Positions 25,881-37,800 of a stretch of 64,000 bases of DNA are shown here, in pieces. The translations under genes and the position numbers were made by a program. The notes under the pieces are model-generated. The model was not told the origin of the DNA. It saw only the letters and a list, made by a program, of their open reading frames with translations, and did not search any database. How positions within the stretch are numbered: the first letter of the stretch is position 1; every line of letters begins with the position of its first letter. This stretch comes from Prunella strophiata (Eukaryota; Chordata; Aves; Passeriformes; Prunellidae): positions 3,078,144-3,142,143 of the forward strand of contig JAZBQD010000013.1 in the NCBI GenBank assembly GCA_036583965.1, read 5' to 3'.

Positions 25881-26156
25881 TCTTGTATTCTGAGACAGGG
25901 TAAGTTTGGCACCAGAAAACGTTCTAAGCAGCAGTCCTTAAAGTGTGCTGGTGGAGCTGTAGGGTGCAGTAAGCCAGAGTACAAGGACTGCAAGTACCAA
26001 GAGGAGAGCTGCAGGCACTGCCATGGCAGAGTGCTGATGAGCCAAGGCAAAGGGCTGTGTCGGTGTCCTTGTGATTACCCGGGACTGCAAGGTGCTGGCA
26101 GTCATCTTGAGCGAGCATCCAGCAACTGCTCGGAGTGTGAGCTCCCAGTGTGCTGA
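25881..26156 (+). other. Unrecognised Cys-rich open stretch
   Basis: Open for 91 codons between TAG at 25878 and TGA at 26154, with 12 cysteines (runs such as SCRHCHGRV and GLCRCPCDYPG). The only methionine is internal and no clear acceptor borders it. The sequence is locally more GC-rich than its surroundings. I cannot assign a family, and a chance frame is likely. Confidence 0.15.
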
Positions 26157-27339
26157 TCTGGCATCCTCGTGGCAAGTGTGAGTGGGTCACTTGCCAAGAA
26201 ACAGCCATGCTTTGGGGTTTTTTTAGCTTTTACCCAGAGAAGCAGGCAGGGTGTGTGGGATGGTGCCTTTTAAACAGGAGGGCTGGAAGCTGAAACCAGA
26301 ACATTCCGTGGCAACTGGAGAAAGTTCTGAGGAAAGTGCTGTGAGAGAGGCAGGACCCCCCTCCCCCTGCCTAGAGGAGAGACAAAGAACAGGCGAGGAG
26401 GGAACTGAAATAGGAAGCAGGAACCATGTCAGGAGGCTGGGGGCTAAAAGAAAGCAAATTAATAAACCACTGGGGGAAAGGCACACAACTGTCCAAAGCC
26501 ACTAGGAAAGATAAGCAAATTCCAGATTCTTTAACTGCTCCATGTCTGTGTGTGCTTGCAGCCTGGTTAGTGAGTTAAATATAATAATTTTCCTCACTGT
26601 AGCAAGTACAACTTGTGTGTCTGTGACACATAGACTTAAGAGAACACCAGCACTGTGTTATCTATATAATCGGGTGTATTTAAGCTGGGTTTGTCAGCAT
26701 TGCTACCACTCCACGTCGAAATTTCTCAAAGTATAGGTTCATATCAGGGGGTGTGCACACATAGTGCAGTAATAAAAAGTTACTGGTAATATTCTGACTG
26801 CAGTAGAGACAAACAGTTCCTATCGAAAGCAGAAGAAATCTGGTGTACAGGCTGAGGGTACAGTGTGGCCTTAAGTGTTAACGTAATATTTTGAAAGTTG
26901 GAAGCTTGGTGCTCTCATTTGCACATCAGTACCCAGAATGCTTTTTCAGTTCCACCACTTTTTAATTCAAGTGCTGGGTTTGAGCTTTTGGAAGGCTCTG
27001 TAGTTTGTGATGCCCTCATATGCGCCAAGTTCACTATTTTCCACAGAATAGTTTAAGTGACAATATTAGATCGTGAATAGGTGGTTCAAGCATTCTTAAT
27101 TAGGCTTGATGTTACAAATGTAAAAAAAAAAGTGTCCTTGAACACTTTTTTCCAAGAGTTGTCTTTAACAAAACAAAGAACTCTCTTTGGGGAATGTGTG
27201 TGTGTGATGTGTGGGGGGGAGATGTTTTTTCAAAAGTAGAGAAAAATTCCTCTCTGAGACAGAAAGCAGATTTCAGATGCAAATGAATAACGATGATGTT
27301 GAAATAGCAGCTCTTCATAGAGAGAGACCTCGAGCACAC

Positions 27340-28833
27340 AGGGAAGATTCAGCACTAGGACAGTCCAGGCAACCCCGCGCAGTGAATTCGGCAATGCATT
27401 TTGGAGCGTTTAACCTGGGCCCGGGGAAGGGTAACTTGAGGGAGCGGGAGCCTCGCGGCGCCGGGGCGTGGGGCGCTCCGGGCGCCGTGGGAACCCCGGG
27501 TGCGCGGGAGGGGCTCCGCGGGCAGGCACTTTCCCCAACATGGACGCACTCGGGGCGCTGATGTGCCCGTGCCTCCCGCAGCCCCCGGCCCGCGGGTACC
27601 GATCCTCCCAACCGCTCCCAAGGGGAGGGCATTTTCGCACTGGAAGAATTCCCGCTGTACCCCTTCCCTCCCCCACAATGCCGGCGCCTCGCTCTTCTAG
27701 CGAGGCTGAGAGTTGATCGTGCACGGGGGGTGGGGGTGAGAAATGCAATGAAAGACCGGGGGGAGGCCGGTCTGTGCTGCAGCCCCTGGCCCCTCTGGGA
27801 TCGGCTCTCCTCAGGCGAGCCGAGGAGGTGGGGGCCGCTCTGCGCCTCTGCAGCTCCGGGAGGGTTTGCATTGGACGATTCGCGCCTGGGGAGGGGGGAA
27901 GGTTGCCTGCAGCCCCCCCCCGCCGGCCCCTCCTCCTCTCTCCAGCGGGAGGGGGGTCTCGGGGGCGAGCTGCAGCCCGGATATTTGGGGGAGGGGGCGA
28001 GCGCAGCCCCACCACCCCCGTGAGCCGCGGGGGGGGGCCTCACTGCCGGCTCGGCATTGGAGGATCGGTGCTGGGGAAGGGGGAGACTGCAGCCCCCAGC
28101 CCCCGCGGGCGGGCGGGGTGGGGGCCGGCCTGCTGGCTCTGGCTGCTCTTGCATTGGCGGATGCGGGGAGGGAGGGGGGCAGGAAGCGGGGGGGCAGGGG
28201 GGGAGCCCGAGTGGCTGGAGGGGGGGTCTCCGTGAATAGGGTGGGGGTCTTCTCGTCCAAAGAAGAGAGGAAAGTTTGCGGCGCCGGTGGTGAGGGTGCG
28301 TCGAAGCGGGCGGGGCCCGGACCGGGGCCGGCGGCGGCGGCGCTTGGTCGGGGAGCAGCAGCCGGGGGGCCCCCGCTGGATTTTTGTAGGGGGGGTGGTA
28401 TCGCCCCCTCCTTCTCCTCCCCCCAGGGGTGAAAGTGCAAGAGGAAGTGCAGCCGCTGCCATCTTTCCTCCGCTCCAAACACACAGGGACGGACGGAGCC
28501 GGCAGCCCGGAGCCGCCGCCGGACCCCCGTCCCTCCGGGCTGCAGCCGCCGCGCCGCGCACGCCCCTTCCCGCGGCGGCTCCGCGGCCGCAGCGCCTCGT
28601 GGCGGCCGGGCCCGGGCGGGGCTCGCGCGGCCGCGCGCGCGCCTCGGCCGCCCGAGCCTTTTGTCTCGCCCCCCCCGCGCCGCGCGAGCCCCTCGCGCTG
28701 TGCAGGGAGCGCCGCGCGCGCGCCGCCGGCCCGGGCAGGGGCGGGGAACGAGCAGGAGGAGGCGGCGCGCGCCGCCGGGCGGCCCGAGAGCGCGCGCGCC
28801 CCCTGCGGGCGCCGGCGGGGCGGCGCAGCCCCC
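27340..28833 (+). promoter_or_regulatory. PATZ1: PATZ1 CpG-island promoter and 5' leader
   Basis: An abrupt change to very GC-rich, CpG-dense DNA with many runs of five or more G on the plus strand, strong candidates for G-quadruplexes. The island continues through coding exon 1 to about 29.3 kb. Three ATTGG (inverted CCAAT) boxes lie in repeated contexts at 27868, 28054 and 28151. No TATA box was seen, and the start site is not determinable. Confidence 0.8.
27868..28250 (+). repeat. Imperfect repeats carrying inverted CCAAT boxes
   Basis: GCATTGGACGATT at 27868, GCATTGGAGGATC at 28054 and GCATTGGCGGATG at 28151 each begin a block that continues into CTGGGGA/GGGGAGG and, for the first two, CTGCAGCCCCC-type sequence. 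Spacings are 186 and 97 bp, so the blocks look like diverged tandem copies of roughly 95 bp units. Confidence 0.55.
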
Positions 28834-31800
28834 ATGGAGCGGGTGAGCGAGGCCGCCGCCTGCGGCCCCTCGTCGGGCTGCTACACCTACCAGGTGAGCC
28901 GGCACAGCGCCGACGTGCTGCACAGCCTCAACCAGCAGCGCAAGAACGGCGGCCGCTTCTGCGACGTGCTCCTACGCGTGGGCGACGAGAGCTTCCCGGC
29001 GCACCGCGCCGTGCTGGCCGCTTGCAGCGAGTACTTCGAGTCGGTGTTCAGCGCGCAGCTCGGCGACGGGGCAGGTGGCGGCGGCGGCGGAGCGGAGGGG
29101 AGCGCGGCGGAGGCGGCGGCCGGCGGGGCTGCGGCGGCGGCCGGCGGCGCCCCCGGGGGCGGGCGGGAGCTGGAGATGCACACCATCAGCTCCAAGGTGT
29201 TCGGAGACATCCTGGACTTCGCCTACACGTCGCGCATCGTGGTGCGGCTGGAGAGCTTCCCGGAGCTCATGACGGCCGCCAAGTTCCTGCTGATGCGCTC
29301 TGTGATCGACATCTGCCAGGAGGTCATCAAGCAGTCCAACGTGCAGCTCCTCGTGCCCCCCACACGCCCTGACATCATGCTGTTCCGTCCGGGTGCTGCT
29401 GACCTTGGCTTCCCTCTTGACATGACCAACGGTGCCTCTTTGGCACCCAATGGCAATGGCATTGCTGGCATGCCTGAAGACGAGGCCACGCGGGCTGCGC
29501 TCAGCGCTGCGCAGTCCTCCCTACCGGTCCTGCAGGGTGTGGACCGCCTGCCCATGGTGGCAGGACCTCTGTCCCCACCACTGCTGGCCTCGCCCTTCCA
29601 GAATGTTGCTGCTAGTGCCCCCACTTTAAGCACCAAGAGGGGCAGAGGGCGTCCCCGTAAAGCCAATCTCTTGGACTCCATGATGTTTGGTAGCCCAGGG
29701 GGCCTGCGAGAGGCTGGTATCCTGCCTTGTGGTCTCTGTGGGAAAGTATTCACGGATGCTAATCGTCTTCGGCAGCACGAGGCTCAACACGGGGTGACAA
29801 GCTTACAGCTGGGCTACATAGACATCCCACCCCCACGACTGGGTGAAAATGGTGTTCCTGGTCAGGATGACCCCGATGCTCCTCGAAAAAGAAGCAGAAC
29901 GAGGAAACAGGTGGCCTGTGAGATCTGTGGCAAGATTTTTCGGGACGTGTACCACCTGAATCGGCACAAGCTGTCACACTCTGGCGAAAAGCCTTACTCT
30001 TGTCCGGTGTGTGGCTTACGGTTCAAGCGAAAAGACAGGATGTCCTATCATGTTCGATCGCATGATGGCTCTGTGGGAAAGCCCTACATCTGCCAGAGCT
30101 GTGGAAAAGGCTTTTCCAGGTAAGAGAGTGCTTGTGTGGACCATTGACACAAACAGAGACCTAGGAAGTAGACTTTCCCGTCCCTTGGAAATGTACTTAG
30201 GATAGTTTGACTGTTCCACTTTAGAATGTTTAAAGGAATGAGAGCTTCCATCTTTTCCTCTGAGATGCTATTCTGCTGTCTCTTGGAAGGGTTTAAAAAT
30301 GATTAAGACATTGAACTGGGAGTCAGCTGGCTTCTGGCTAACGTTCCCAGCTTTGTCCCACAGTTGCTGTATGCGTGTCCTTGGGCAAATCAGTAGTCTC
30401 TCCCTCAAATGACTCTTCTGTGAAATGGGTCTTGAAATAATGACCTGCCTCACAGAAGTGTCTTGAGATCACTGATGTGTAGGTAGCTTGAAGGTGCTGT
30501 TGAAGTGCAAAATAATACATCTCAAGATTATTATTTTTCTCGTATCCATTTTAAATTTTCTTTTTCTTAACTTCCCTTCATCTCTCTTAGTTCGTAATGT
30601 TTTTTATCACCCAAATGTGAAGGAAGAGGTGAGATTTCAAAGGCTGCAGCATCAAGTATCTTTTTATACATGATCTTTGTGTCCTTTGGGTTTACATCCT
30701 TCTGAAGGGGATCCTGTTTCTGCCCTGCAACATACGTAAGATCTGTGCATTTAATGTTGCTGATTTTTTGTTGTCGCTGTTTGTGGGAGCTAATTTAATA
30801 AGTAGTTTGGTACGCGTAGTTGTGTTAGTGGTATGTTATAGTCTTGAGTTAATGAAACTTTTTTGGAAGTTTGCTGCTCGCTTTGAGTGTAGAAGTAGTG
30901 GGGGGAGGGGGATGTACTCTGCTATTTCTGTACCAGCAGTCGGTTTTCCACAGCAGTTGATTTGCTCTGACGTGAGGGAAGGACTCGAGATCTGAAAACA
31001 AATCAAGAGGCCACCAGGCTGTGTAAATTGTGGCATTTTGCCCCTGCTCTCTTTTTGATAGAGGGAGTTTCTGTTATTGAAATAAATTACGAAAATGTAG
31101 CCCCACTCCCCCTTTTTCTTTTAAATCGGCAGTAATTAGGGATGCATCTTCATAAGGACTGCAGATTGAGTGATGGAAGGTCACAAAATGAAAATTTCAT
31201 CTGTGGCTACAAGTGAAAGTACTTTTCTTATTATAGCGCTACCCGGGATCGTGTGCCAAGTTTTATTGTTTTTACTGACACTTCAAGATTTCTGCTGTTG
31301 CTGTATGAAAGGTTTTTGTCATTAAGGGGAAGTGAGACATACACGTTGAGTTCTTATTTTCCCCAGTAAGTTAATGTGAACGGGCGGGAATGCTGTTACA
31401 AAAGTTAACAACAAAACCATTTGCGTATCTATAAAACCGAAGTATGAATGAAAACTAGAGACACTTTAAGTTTCAATATTCACTCTTAGGAGCAACCAGA
31501 GGAAGGTGGAAGCGTGATGTCTGATTTTAGTGTCCTTTCCTGTATTCAGTAGCGCAGCACGTGAGGTTGCTGGGCTTGAGGTACCCCGAAGGACCCCAAC
31601 CAGTCTGTCCGGTTACACTGCTCCAGCCCAGCGCTGGAGCATCGGGTTTGAGAGCCTCCCTGCAAAGCCCAGCCTATTTTCTGTCTGCAGTGCGTGAATT
31701 CCATCCCGTGCCCTCTCATTGGTGCAGCTGGGAAGTTGGGGGAGGAGAGGGTGGAGAACTTGTTTCCAAGCAGTTTTGGTCTCATACAATGAAAAGCTTT

Positions 31801-34800
31801 CTTCCCACTAGGAGAAACTCCCACCAGGACAATCTGCAGCTCTTCAATCCTTTTCTGCTTCCAAATAGGCTTTGCTGGTTGTGAAGAATGGTCTAACTTT
31901 TTACAGTAATAATTTGCTCTTCCATTGCACCTTCTAGTTGGAACTTTCAGAGCACTTTATTTGTATTAATGCAGTCTCCCTATCAAGTTAGGAGTATTTT
32001 TTCATCTTGCAGGTGGAAAATGTGTCACAGAAACAGAGTTTAGATAATCTTTTTGCAAGAGGTACTTAAAGTTGGCTTTTTACATCTGTGTTTAGGACAT
32101 AAACCAAAAGGGTATGATTTTGAAATATTCAACTGTAAATCAGAGTGCCCTGATTGTTAAGGTCTAAATAGGATTTTGGACGGGGACATTTGAAAATCAT
32201 AACTTACATTTCCTGTTTCCTCTGATCATTCTGTCATGATTTCTTCCTGAGAAAATGCTGCCTTTTTCAGCAAGTTGCAGAGGGTACATAACAAGATAGA
32301 GTCCCAGTTGTTGTGGCAGTCTGGTTCTTGGAAAGTTAAATATCACTACAATTGTCATAGATACAGCACTGGGATCTTTCTTTTTTTTCTTTTTTTTTTT
32401 TTTTTTTTTTTGTGTTAAAATTGTGACTTTGTTTTTAGTACTTGTTTTAAGTATGCTTATGTGTATTTTCCTTTAAGGCCAGACCACTTGAATGGACACA
32501 TCAAACAGGTGCATACCTCAGAGAGACCTCACAAGTGTCAGGTAGGAGCCAGAGGGGTTTAAACTGATGTTGTGGGTAATCTTTGGCATTGCATTTATGT
32601 GTGCAGACAATTTTGAAGTACCAGTAGAAATACCAAGTATGTGTGATTTAGGATGAATGTTTGTAAAGAACAGTGTTCCACAGTGACATCTGCTTTACAT
32701 CCCTCCCTCACCTCATCTACAGCTCTGGTCCTCCTGCCTCTCCCCCTTCTACCAGATGTTCTTCCCTACTGTGCTGTCCCAGTCTCACCCTGGATCTCTT
32801 ACCCACCCACCTGGGCTTGGAGTTGATGTCACTGATGATTCCCTCCCTTTTTTTTTTTTTAATTGCAGTTGTTGCCATCAGGAGGCTCCAATGCTGACTT
32901 CATTTTTTAAAATAACTTCAATAAAAAATTAGTGAATTGTAATGATCATAACTTGTCGAGATACAATTTTTTAAAACTGCATAGCCTTCAGAACATTGCA
33001 CTGAGCAAAATTGGAAGCTTTTTTTTATCTCAGGGAGAACATAAATAATGACATCACAATATCCTTTGTTGTACAATGTCATAATGTTGTATATAGTTTA
33101 TTTATAGTTAATAAGGTTTGAAAGATCAAATTAAGGAAGACATTTTGTAATCCACTTAGAGAAAGATTTAAAAGGTGCCTGGAAGTATCAATTAAAACAA
33201 AGTTGAGAACCAGCTTCCACCATCACACATTGCTCATCAGAGAGATGTTGGGCAAACTTTTAAATAGGTGTTGGGCTAACAATCTCCATGCTTGGCTTCT
33301 AAAGAAATATGTAATATTTATTTAAAGAAGCTGAAGCAAGATTATTTTCTATTTTTTCTTTTGAAGACAGTGAAGATTAGAGGATTTTTTCTTCTAAAAT
33401 ATTTAACCACGTTTTATGAACCTAGACAATCCTACATGATTGCTGCCTCCTGATCTGCATTGTTGCACGTTTTGACACACCTATATTTCCTTCAAATTGT
33501 GAGAGTTTTGAAACATTTTGAAACTGGAAGAATCCTGAGTTTTCCAGACAGCTGGAGCCATCCAAAGGTTTCTGTTGACATCCATATGATCTGTGAAAGC
33601 CCAGCACATTTGAAAGTGAGGCCATAGAGCTGTCACATTGATTTAACTGTCTGTCCTGCATAAAGCCTTAGATTGGCTCAAGTGTCTTGAGATGATTTAT
33701 GGGTTACAGATTTATACAAACCAGAAAATTCCACTCCTAAAAAGAATTCACAGTGTGGGGACAGCAAGAGGTCTGTGGATGAACTGATGATGAGTGTTTG
33801 TGTCCCAACATGAACCGACACTCATCAGTCTTTTGCCAGTTGATACCAAGATTACTGGATGAACACTGTTTACAGATACCACAGATAGCTATGAATTGTC
33901 CTTTGCCAGCTGATGACTGATAATTCTTTTATAGTTTAACATTGATTTAAGAATATTAAATACCAACTCTGTATGAATCAGAGGATAAACTAAGAGCTCA
34001 GAAGTAAAGAAACATGGAAGCTAAGATGGCACAGTCAAGATCAACTCCATTTCCTTGCAAACATGTATTTTGTGATAGCAGTTTCCAAGAACAGCCTTTT
34101 TTACTGTGCATTATCTAAAGTGCCATAATACTGCATACACTGTTAATTTCAGTTAATAGATACAGGCTATAGGTTACAATCATCAAGACAGAGTTGAGAT
34201 TTTCCTTCAGGCTTGGGTTGTTCTTGATTTTTAATTGCTTAGCCCTGCAAAGTTATATTTTCGTGAATCTTAAGGCACAGAAAATTTGTTAATGACCTGT
34301 TGTGTCTTTGCAGAAAATGCTTTGCAGTATCCTATCAGATTTAGAAAAGTCTTTTTGAATAAGCACAGATCTGCTATACATTGTAGAAACCACAGAAGGG
34401 ATGCAGTCACTGAAAACTTGTTTCAAATATGAAAACTGATGAATAAATTGATAAAGTTCTTCCTGTGATTATCTCATAATCAGTTACATGTCTGTTCCAT
34501 TGTAGGTATCTAACACAGAATCTGGCCACCAAGAAGGAAAATAGCTTAATATTGGCATGTTGTCTGCCCATTTTCCATTCTCTTTTTCTATTGATTTTGT
34601 TTGGCAAATTAGCTCCCCCTGAGAGCAGCCTGAACAGCATTGAGCATCCTTTTTGAATCTGTTCAGTTCCTGTTGAAAATTCCTGTTATTGTCATTCTTT
34701 GTTTATGTTTACTGGAAAAGAGAATTACTCTGTCAGTAAACAGCAGAGCACTCCAGAGTCCTCTATTGTAATGGCATTTTTGGAATTTGTGCTCTGTTAC

Positions 34801-37800
34801 TGATTTAAACAAACTGGCCATTTACCTGAGCTCTTGGGTATCTTTGCAAACTGGTGATGTGTAATGTTTTGTTGGTGTGGCACCACAGTACACTCTGGAG
34901 TACCAAAACAAAAGTGGGAAGGTGTCAACCCAACTTCAGAATAAATGAAAGTATGAGTAAACAGGACAATTTTAAGCTGAATATCCTTGCAACAGCAGCA
35001 GTTTTCAGTGCTCAGTTTGTAATCCTGCACTCATCCCCCTGAAATAATGGCTGTACTTCACAGATCTTTCACAAGTGTCCTGACTTCCAGCACCTCTAGA
35101 ACCTGATGCCAAAGTCTTGACTCCAGCTTTTTCATTGCTGTTAAGATAGACTCAGATTAGGGAAGATCTCCACAGAGCCAAAGCAGCTGAGAAATGAGAT
35201 CCAAGAAGTTGCTTTGGTGTCCAGGCAAATGGCACTCTAGATTTTTTCCCTTGGATTGTTGCACTGGTGAATTTATACTTTTTTTTCCCCAGTCTGACTG
35301 TTGAGTTCTGGCTGTAGGGGAAGGAGTGAGTCAGTTTTATGGCCAGAGTGGGGCAGCTCAGTTACTGACCCCACGGGATGGGGTGAAGCTGTCGGCTTTG
35401 GCGTGTCAATGTGTGAAAGTCAGGCTGGAGTTTGGGAGCAAACAGTGATCTGAAAATCTGTGGACATGAAAGAACAAGGGGAGAAAGTGGAAGTTTGCTC
35501 CTCTCAGAGACAAGGCAGGTTGTTCATCAGGCAAATTAAATAAAAAAGAAAAATGCTGGTTAAATTAAAGCACAATTTAATTGGCATCCCAAGTCCAGTG
35601 CGTATCCCATTGATTTCAATGCAGAATGAGTTTCTTCCTGTCCTAATTTCTCTTACTTCCTGCCTATTAGCAGGAAAATGGCAGCCACCATGGAATAAGC
35701 TCAGAGACATCCACATCCATAGAAAAGTTGAAACTTCAAGAGGTATTTCTTAAACAATGTTTTTTAAACTTTATATACTCTTTTTGATCTATTTATATAC
35801 CTGTGCAATGTTTGATAGGAAAGCACTGGAGAATTTTCTTCTATGATTAACAATTAATGACAAATACTTAGCACTCATTTAGCACTTCACATCTTTCATA
35901 AGATAAAACTTTTTTTTTCTCTACACCTTTTATAAATATTAACTATTTGAGTATTAACTTTGGAGTTTTCTTTACCCTAGTCCTGTCTCACATTGTTATG
36001 ATTCAGCTAAACTGGTTCTTGCTTTCTCCACTGGACTTAATTATTGTTTTTAAGCTTTGTTGCAGATATATTTATTACATAGCTTATCCAAAGGTGAGCT
36101 TTACACAACTCAGCAGCAACAGTGAGAAATCAAACACATAAATTATTACTATTGCTTTTGCCTAAGTTTTCAACTTGCTAAGTTCACTGTGGGATAGATT
36201 TGGTTTTACTTCAGGCATTGCTGTATTTGTGTGATTTGTCTCTGGTCTGCTTCTCGTTGGCTAATGCACTTCCAATGCTCGGGTATGGACCTTCCTGTGG
36301 CTCCATAGCTTTAGAGTTATTGATGATGGATCTCTTGGCTGTCATTGTTGATAGTCTAGTCATATATCTTTAGTTGATACCCAGCAGATTGATTAGTATC
36401 AGTGCTGCAATCCTGCCTTAAGAGAGTGCTTACCTCTAAGAACACTTTAGTAAGTGAAAGCTGCACCTGTTTTGCTCAGCGCTGTGTACTGAGATTACAA
36501 ATGAAGAGAAATCTTTCATGTTCAAGAATTTGTCTCTTAAACCTCAATATTTGTAATTTATACATCTTTGTCTGGTGGGCCTAGTTAAACTGTGTATGTT
36601 GCAGAAATCCAGATAATTTTACTGTTGCCTTTTCAATTTCATTAAGTCCTGATCCTCTGGGGTGTTATGTCTTGTACTTGCTGCAGAGCAGCCTCAGCTC
36701 CACAGGAGTTTTCTAAGCAGTCTCACAGGATTGAATGAGTGTAAAGCCTGTTGAAATGGATAGGTGCTTTTCAGCTGCCTTCAATGGTTTTTGGATTAAG
36801 CTCTTGATTAACTGAATTTGATGTAATTACATTATCCTCTTCTGTATTATCAATTTCACTTACTTGAATTATAATTTTGGAATTTTACTAAGATTGTTAC
36901 TCTAACAAGTCTTACCTCTATTGAAACAGTGGTTTAATTACACACTGATATTTAAAATACAGCTTATACCCAGTTCCCAAGATAGTGAACATATTATTTC
37001 TTTGGGGGTTCTGGTTAAATCTCTTAAAACTGTGTTATTTTATATGAAGTTGGTATAAACAAAACACTATACACTCTTGAATGTCACTGCTCTGGCTTGG
37101 TCTGGTCGTTCTGATGTGTGTTTGCTTTTGTTTCTCCTCTTGCACTTATGAAATGGTTTAGACTATAACTCTAATCCCTTGTGCAGCATATTGCTGGTGA
37201 TTTATTTCCCTTCACACATTAGAGACAGAGCAAGCCTTTCAGAACTGGCAGGCCACTGTAACAGGCTGTGGGCACAGCCTGCCTGCCTGCCCATTGCTGG
37301 GGATTATCAAAATGAGAGGGAGCCTTCACTTATTGTACAGATTTCAGCTGAAAAGTGGGCACATAGAATCAATATTATCTTATGCCAAATCAAGCTTGTT
37401 TTGTGGTAGTAAGTGGAATATGATACCTTGACCAGGGGTAAGTTAAAACAGATTACAATGTCATGCAGTTGTTCTGGATATCTGCTCAGTTTTGAGGCCT
37501 CACTTCTATGGTTTGTCTGCACTGCTGCTGTGGATACCAGGATGACTCTTCTACTGTCTCTCATCATATTGTCATCCCAGATAATTCTCTGAGCCTTTGT
37601 TTGTATGTCTTTACACTCCAAGAGAATTCTGTGCACTGAAGTTAGATTTATCTCATCAAAGAATAGAATTTCGGAAAATTACAGAGAGGACATTTGAGTG
37701 GTTTAAAGTAATTGTAATGGCTCAGTGAAATGGCAGAACTTATTGTAAACAGAGCAAAGTGGTTTCTGCTATTTCTTTTGTTAAATATTACTTAAAATTT

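Larger units (their letters stand above)
20041..27300. other. Intergenic region between DRG1 and PATZ1
   Basis: AT-rich DNA without a recognisable conserved gene. It includes a MIR-like fragment at 22530-22615, a candidate spliced exon at 23664-23780, and a Cys-rich open stretch at 25881-26156. The remaining open frames are short and unremarkable on both strands. Confidence 0.6.

Noticed and set aside
27315..28923. Minus-strand frames of 506 and 370 codons antisense to the PATZ1 5' region
   Set aside because: Stop-poor because of extreme GC content; composition is Pro/Arg/Ala low complexity, with no domain and PATZ1 clearly on the other strand.
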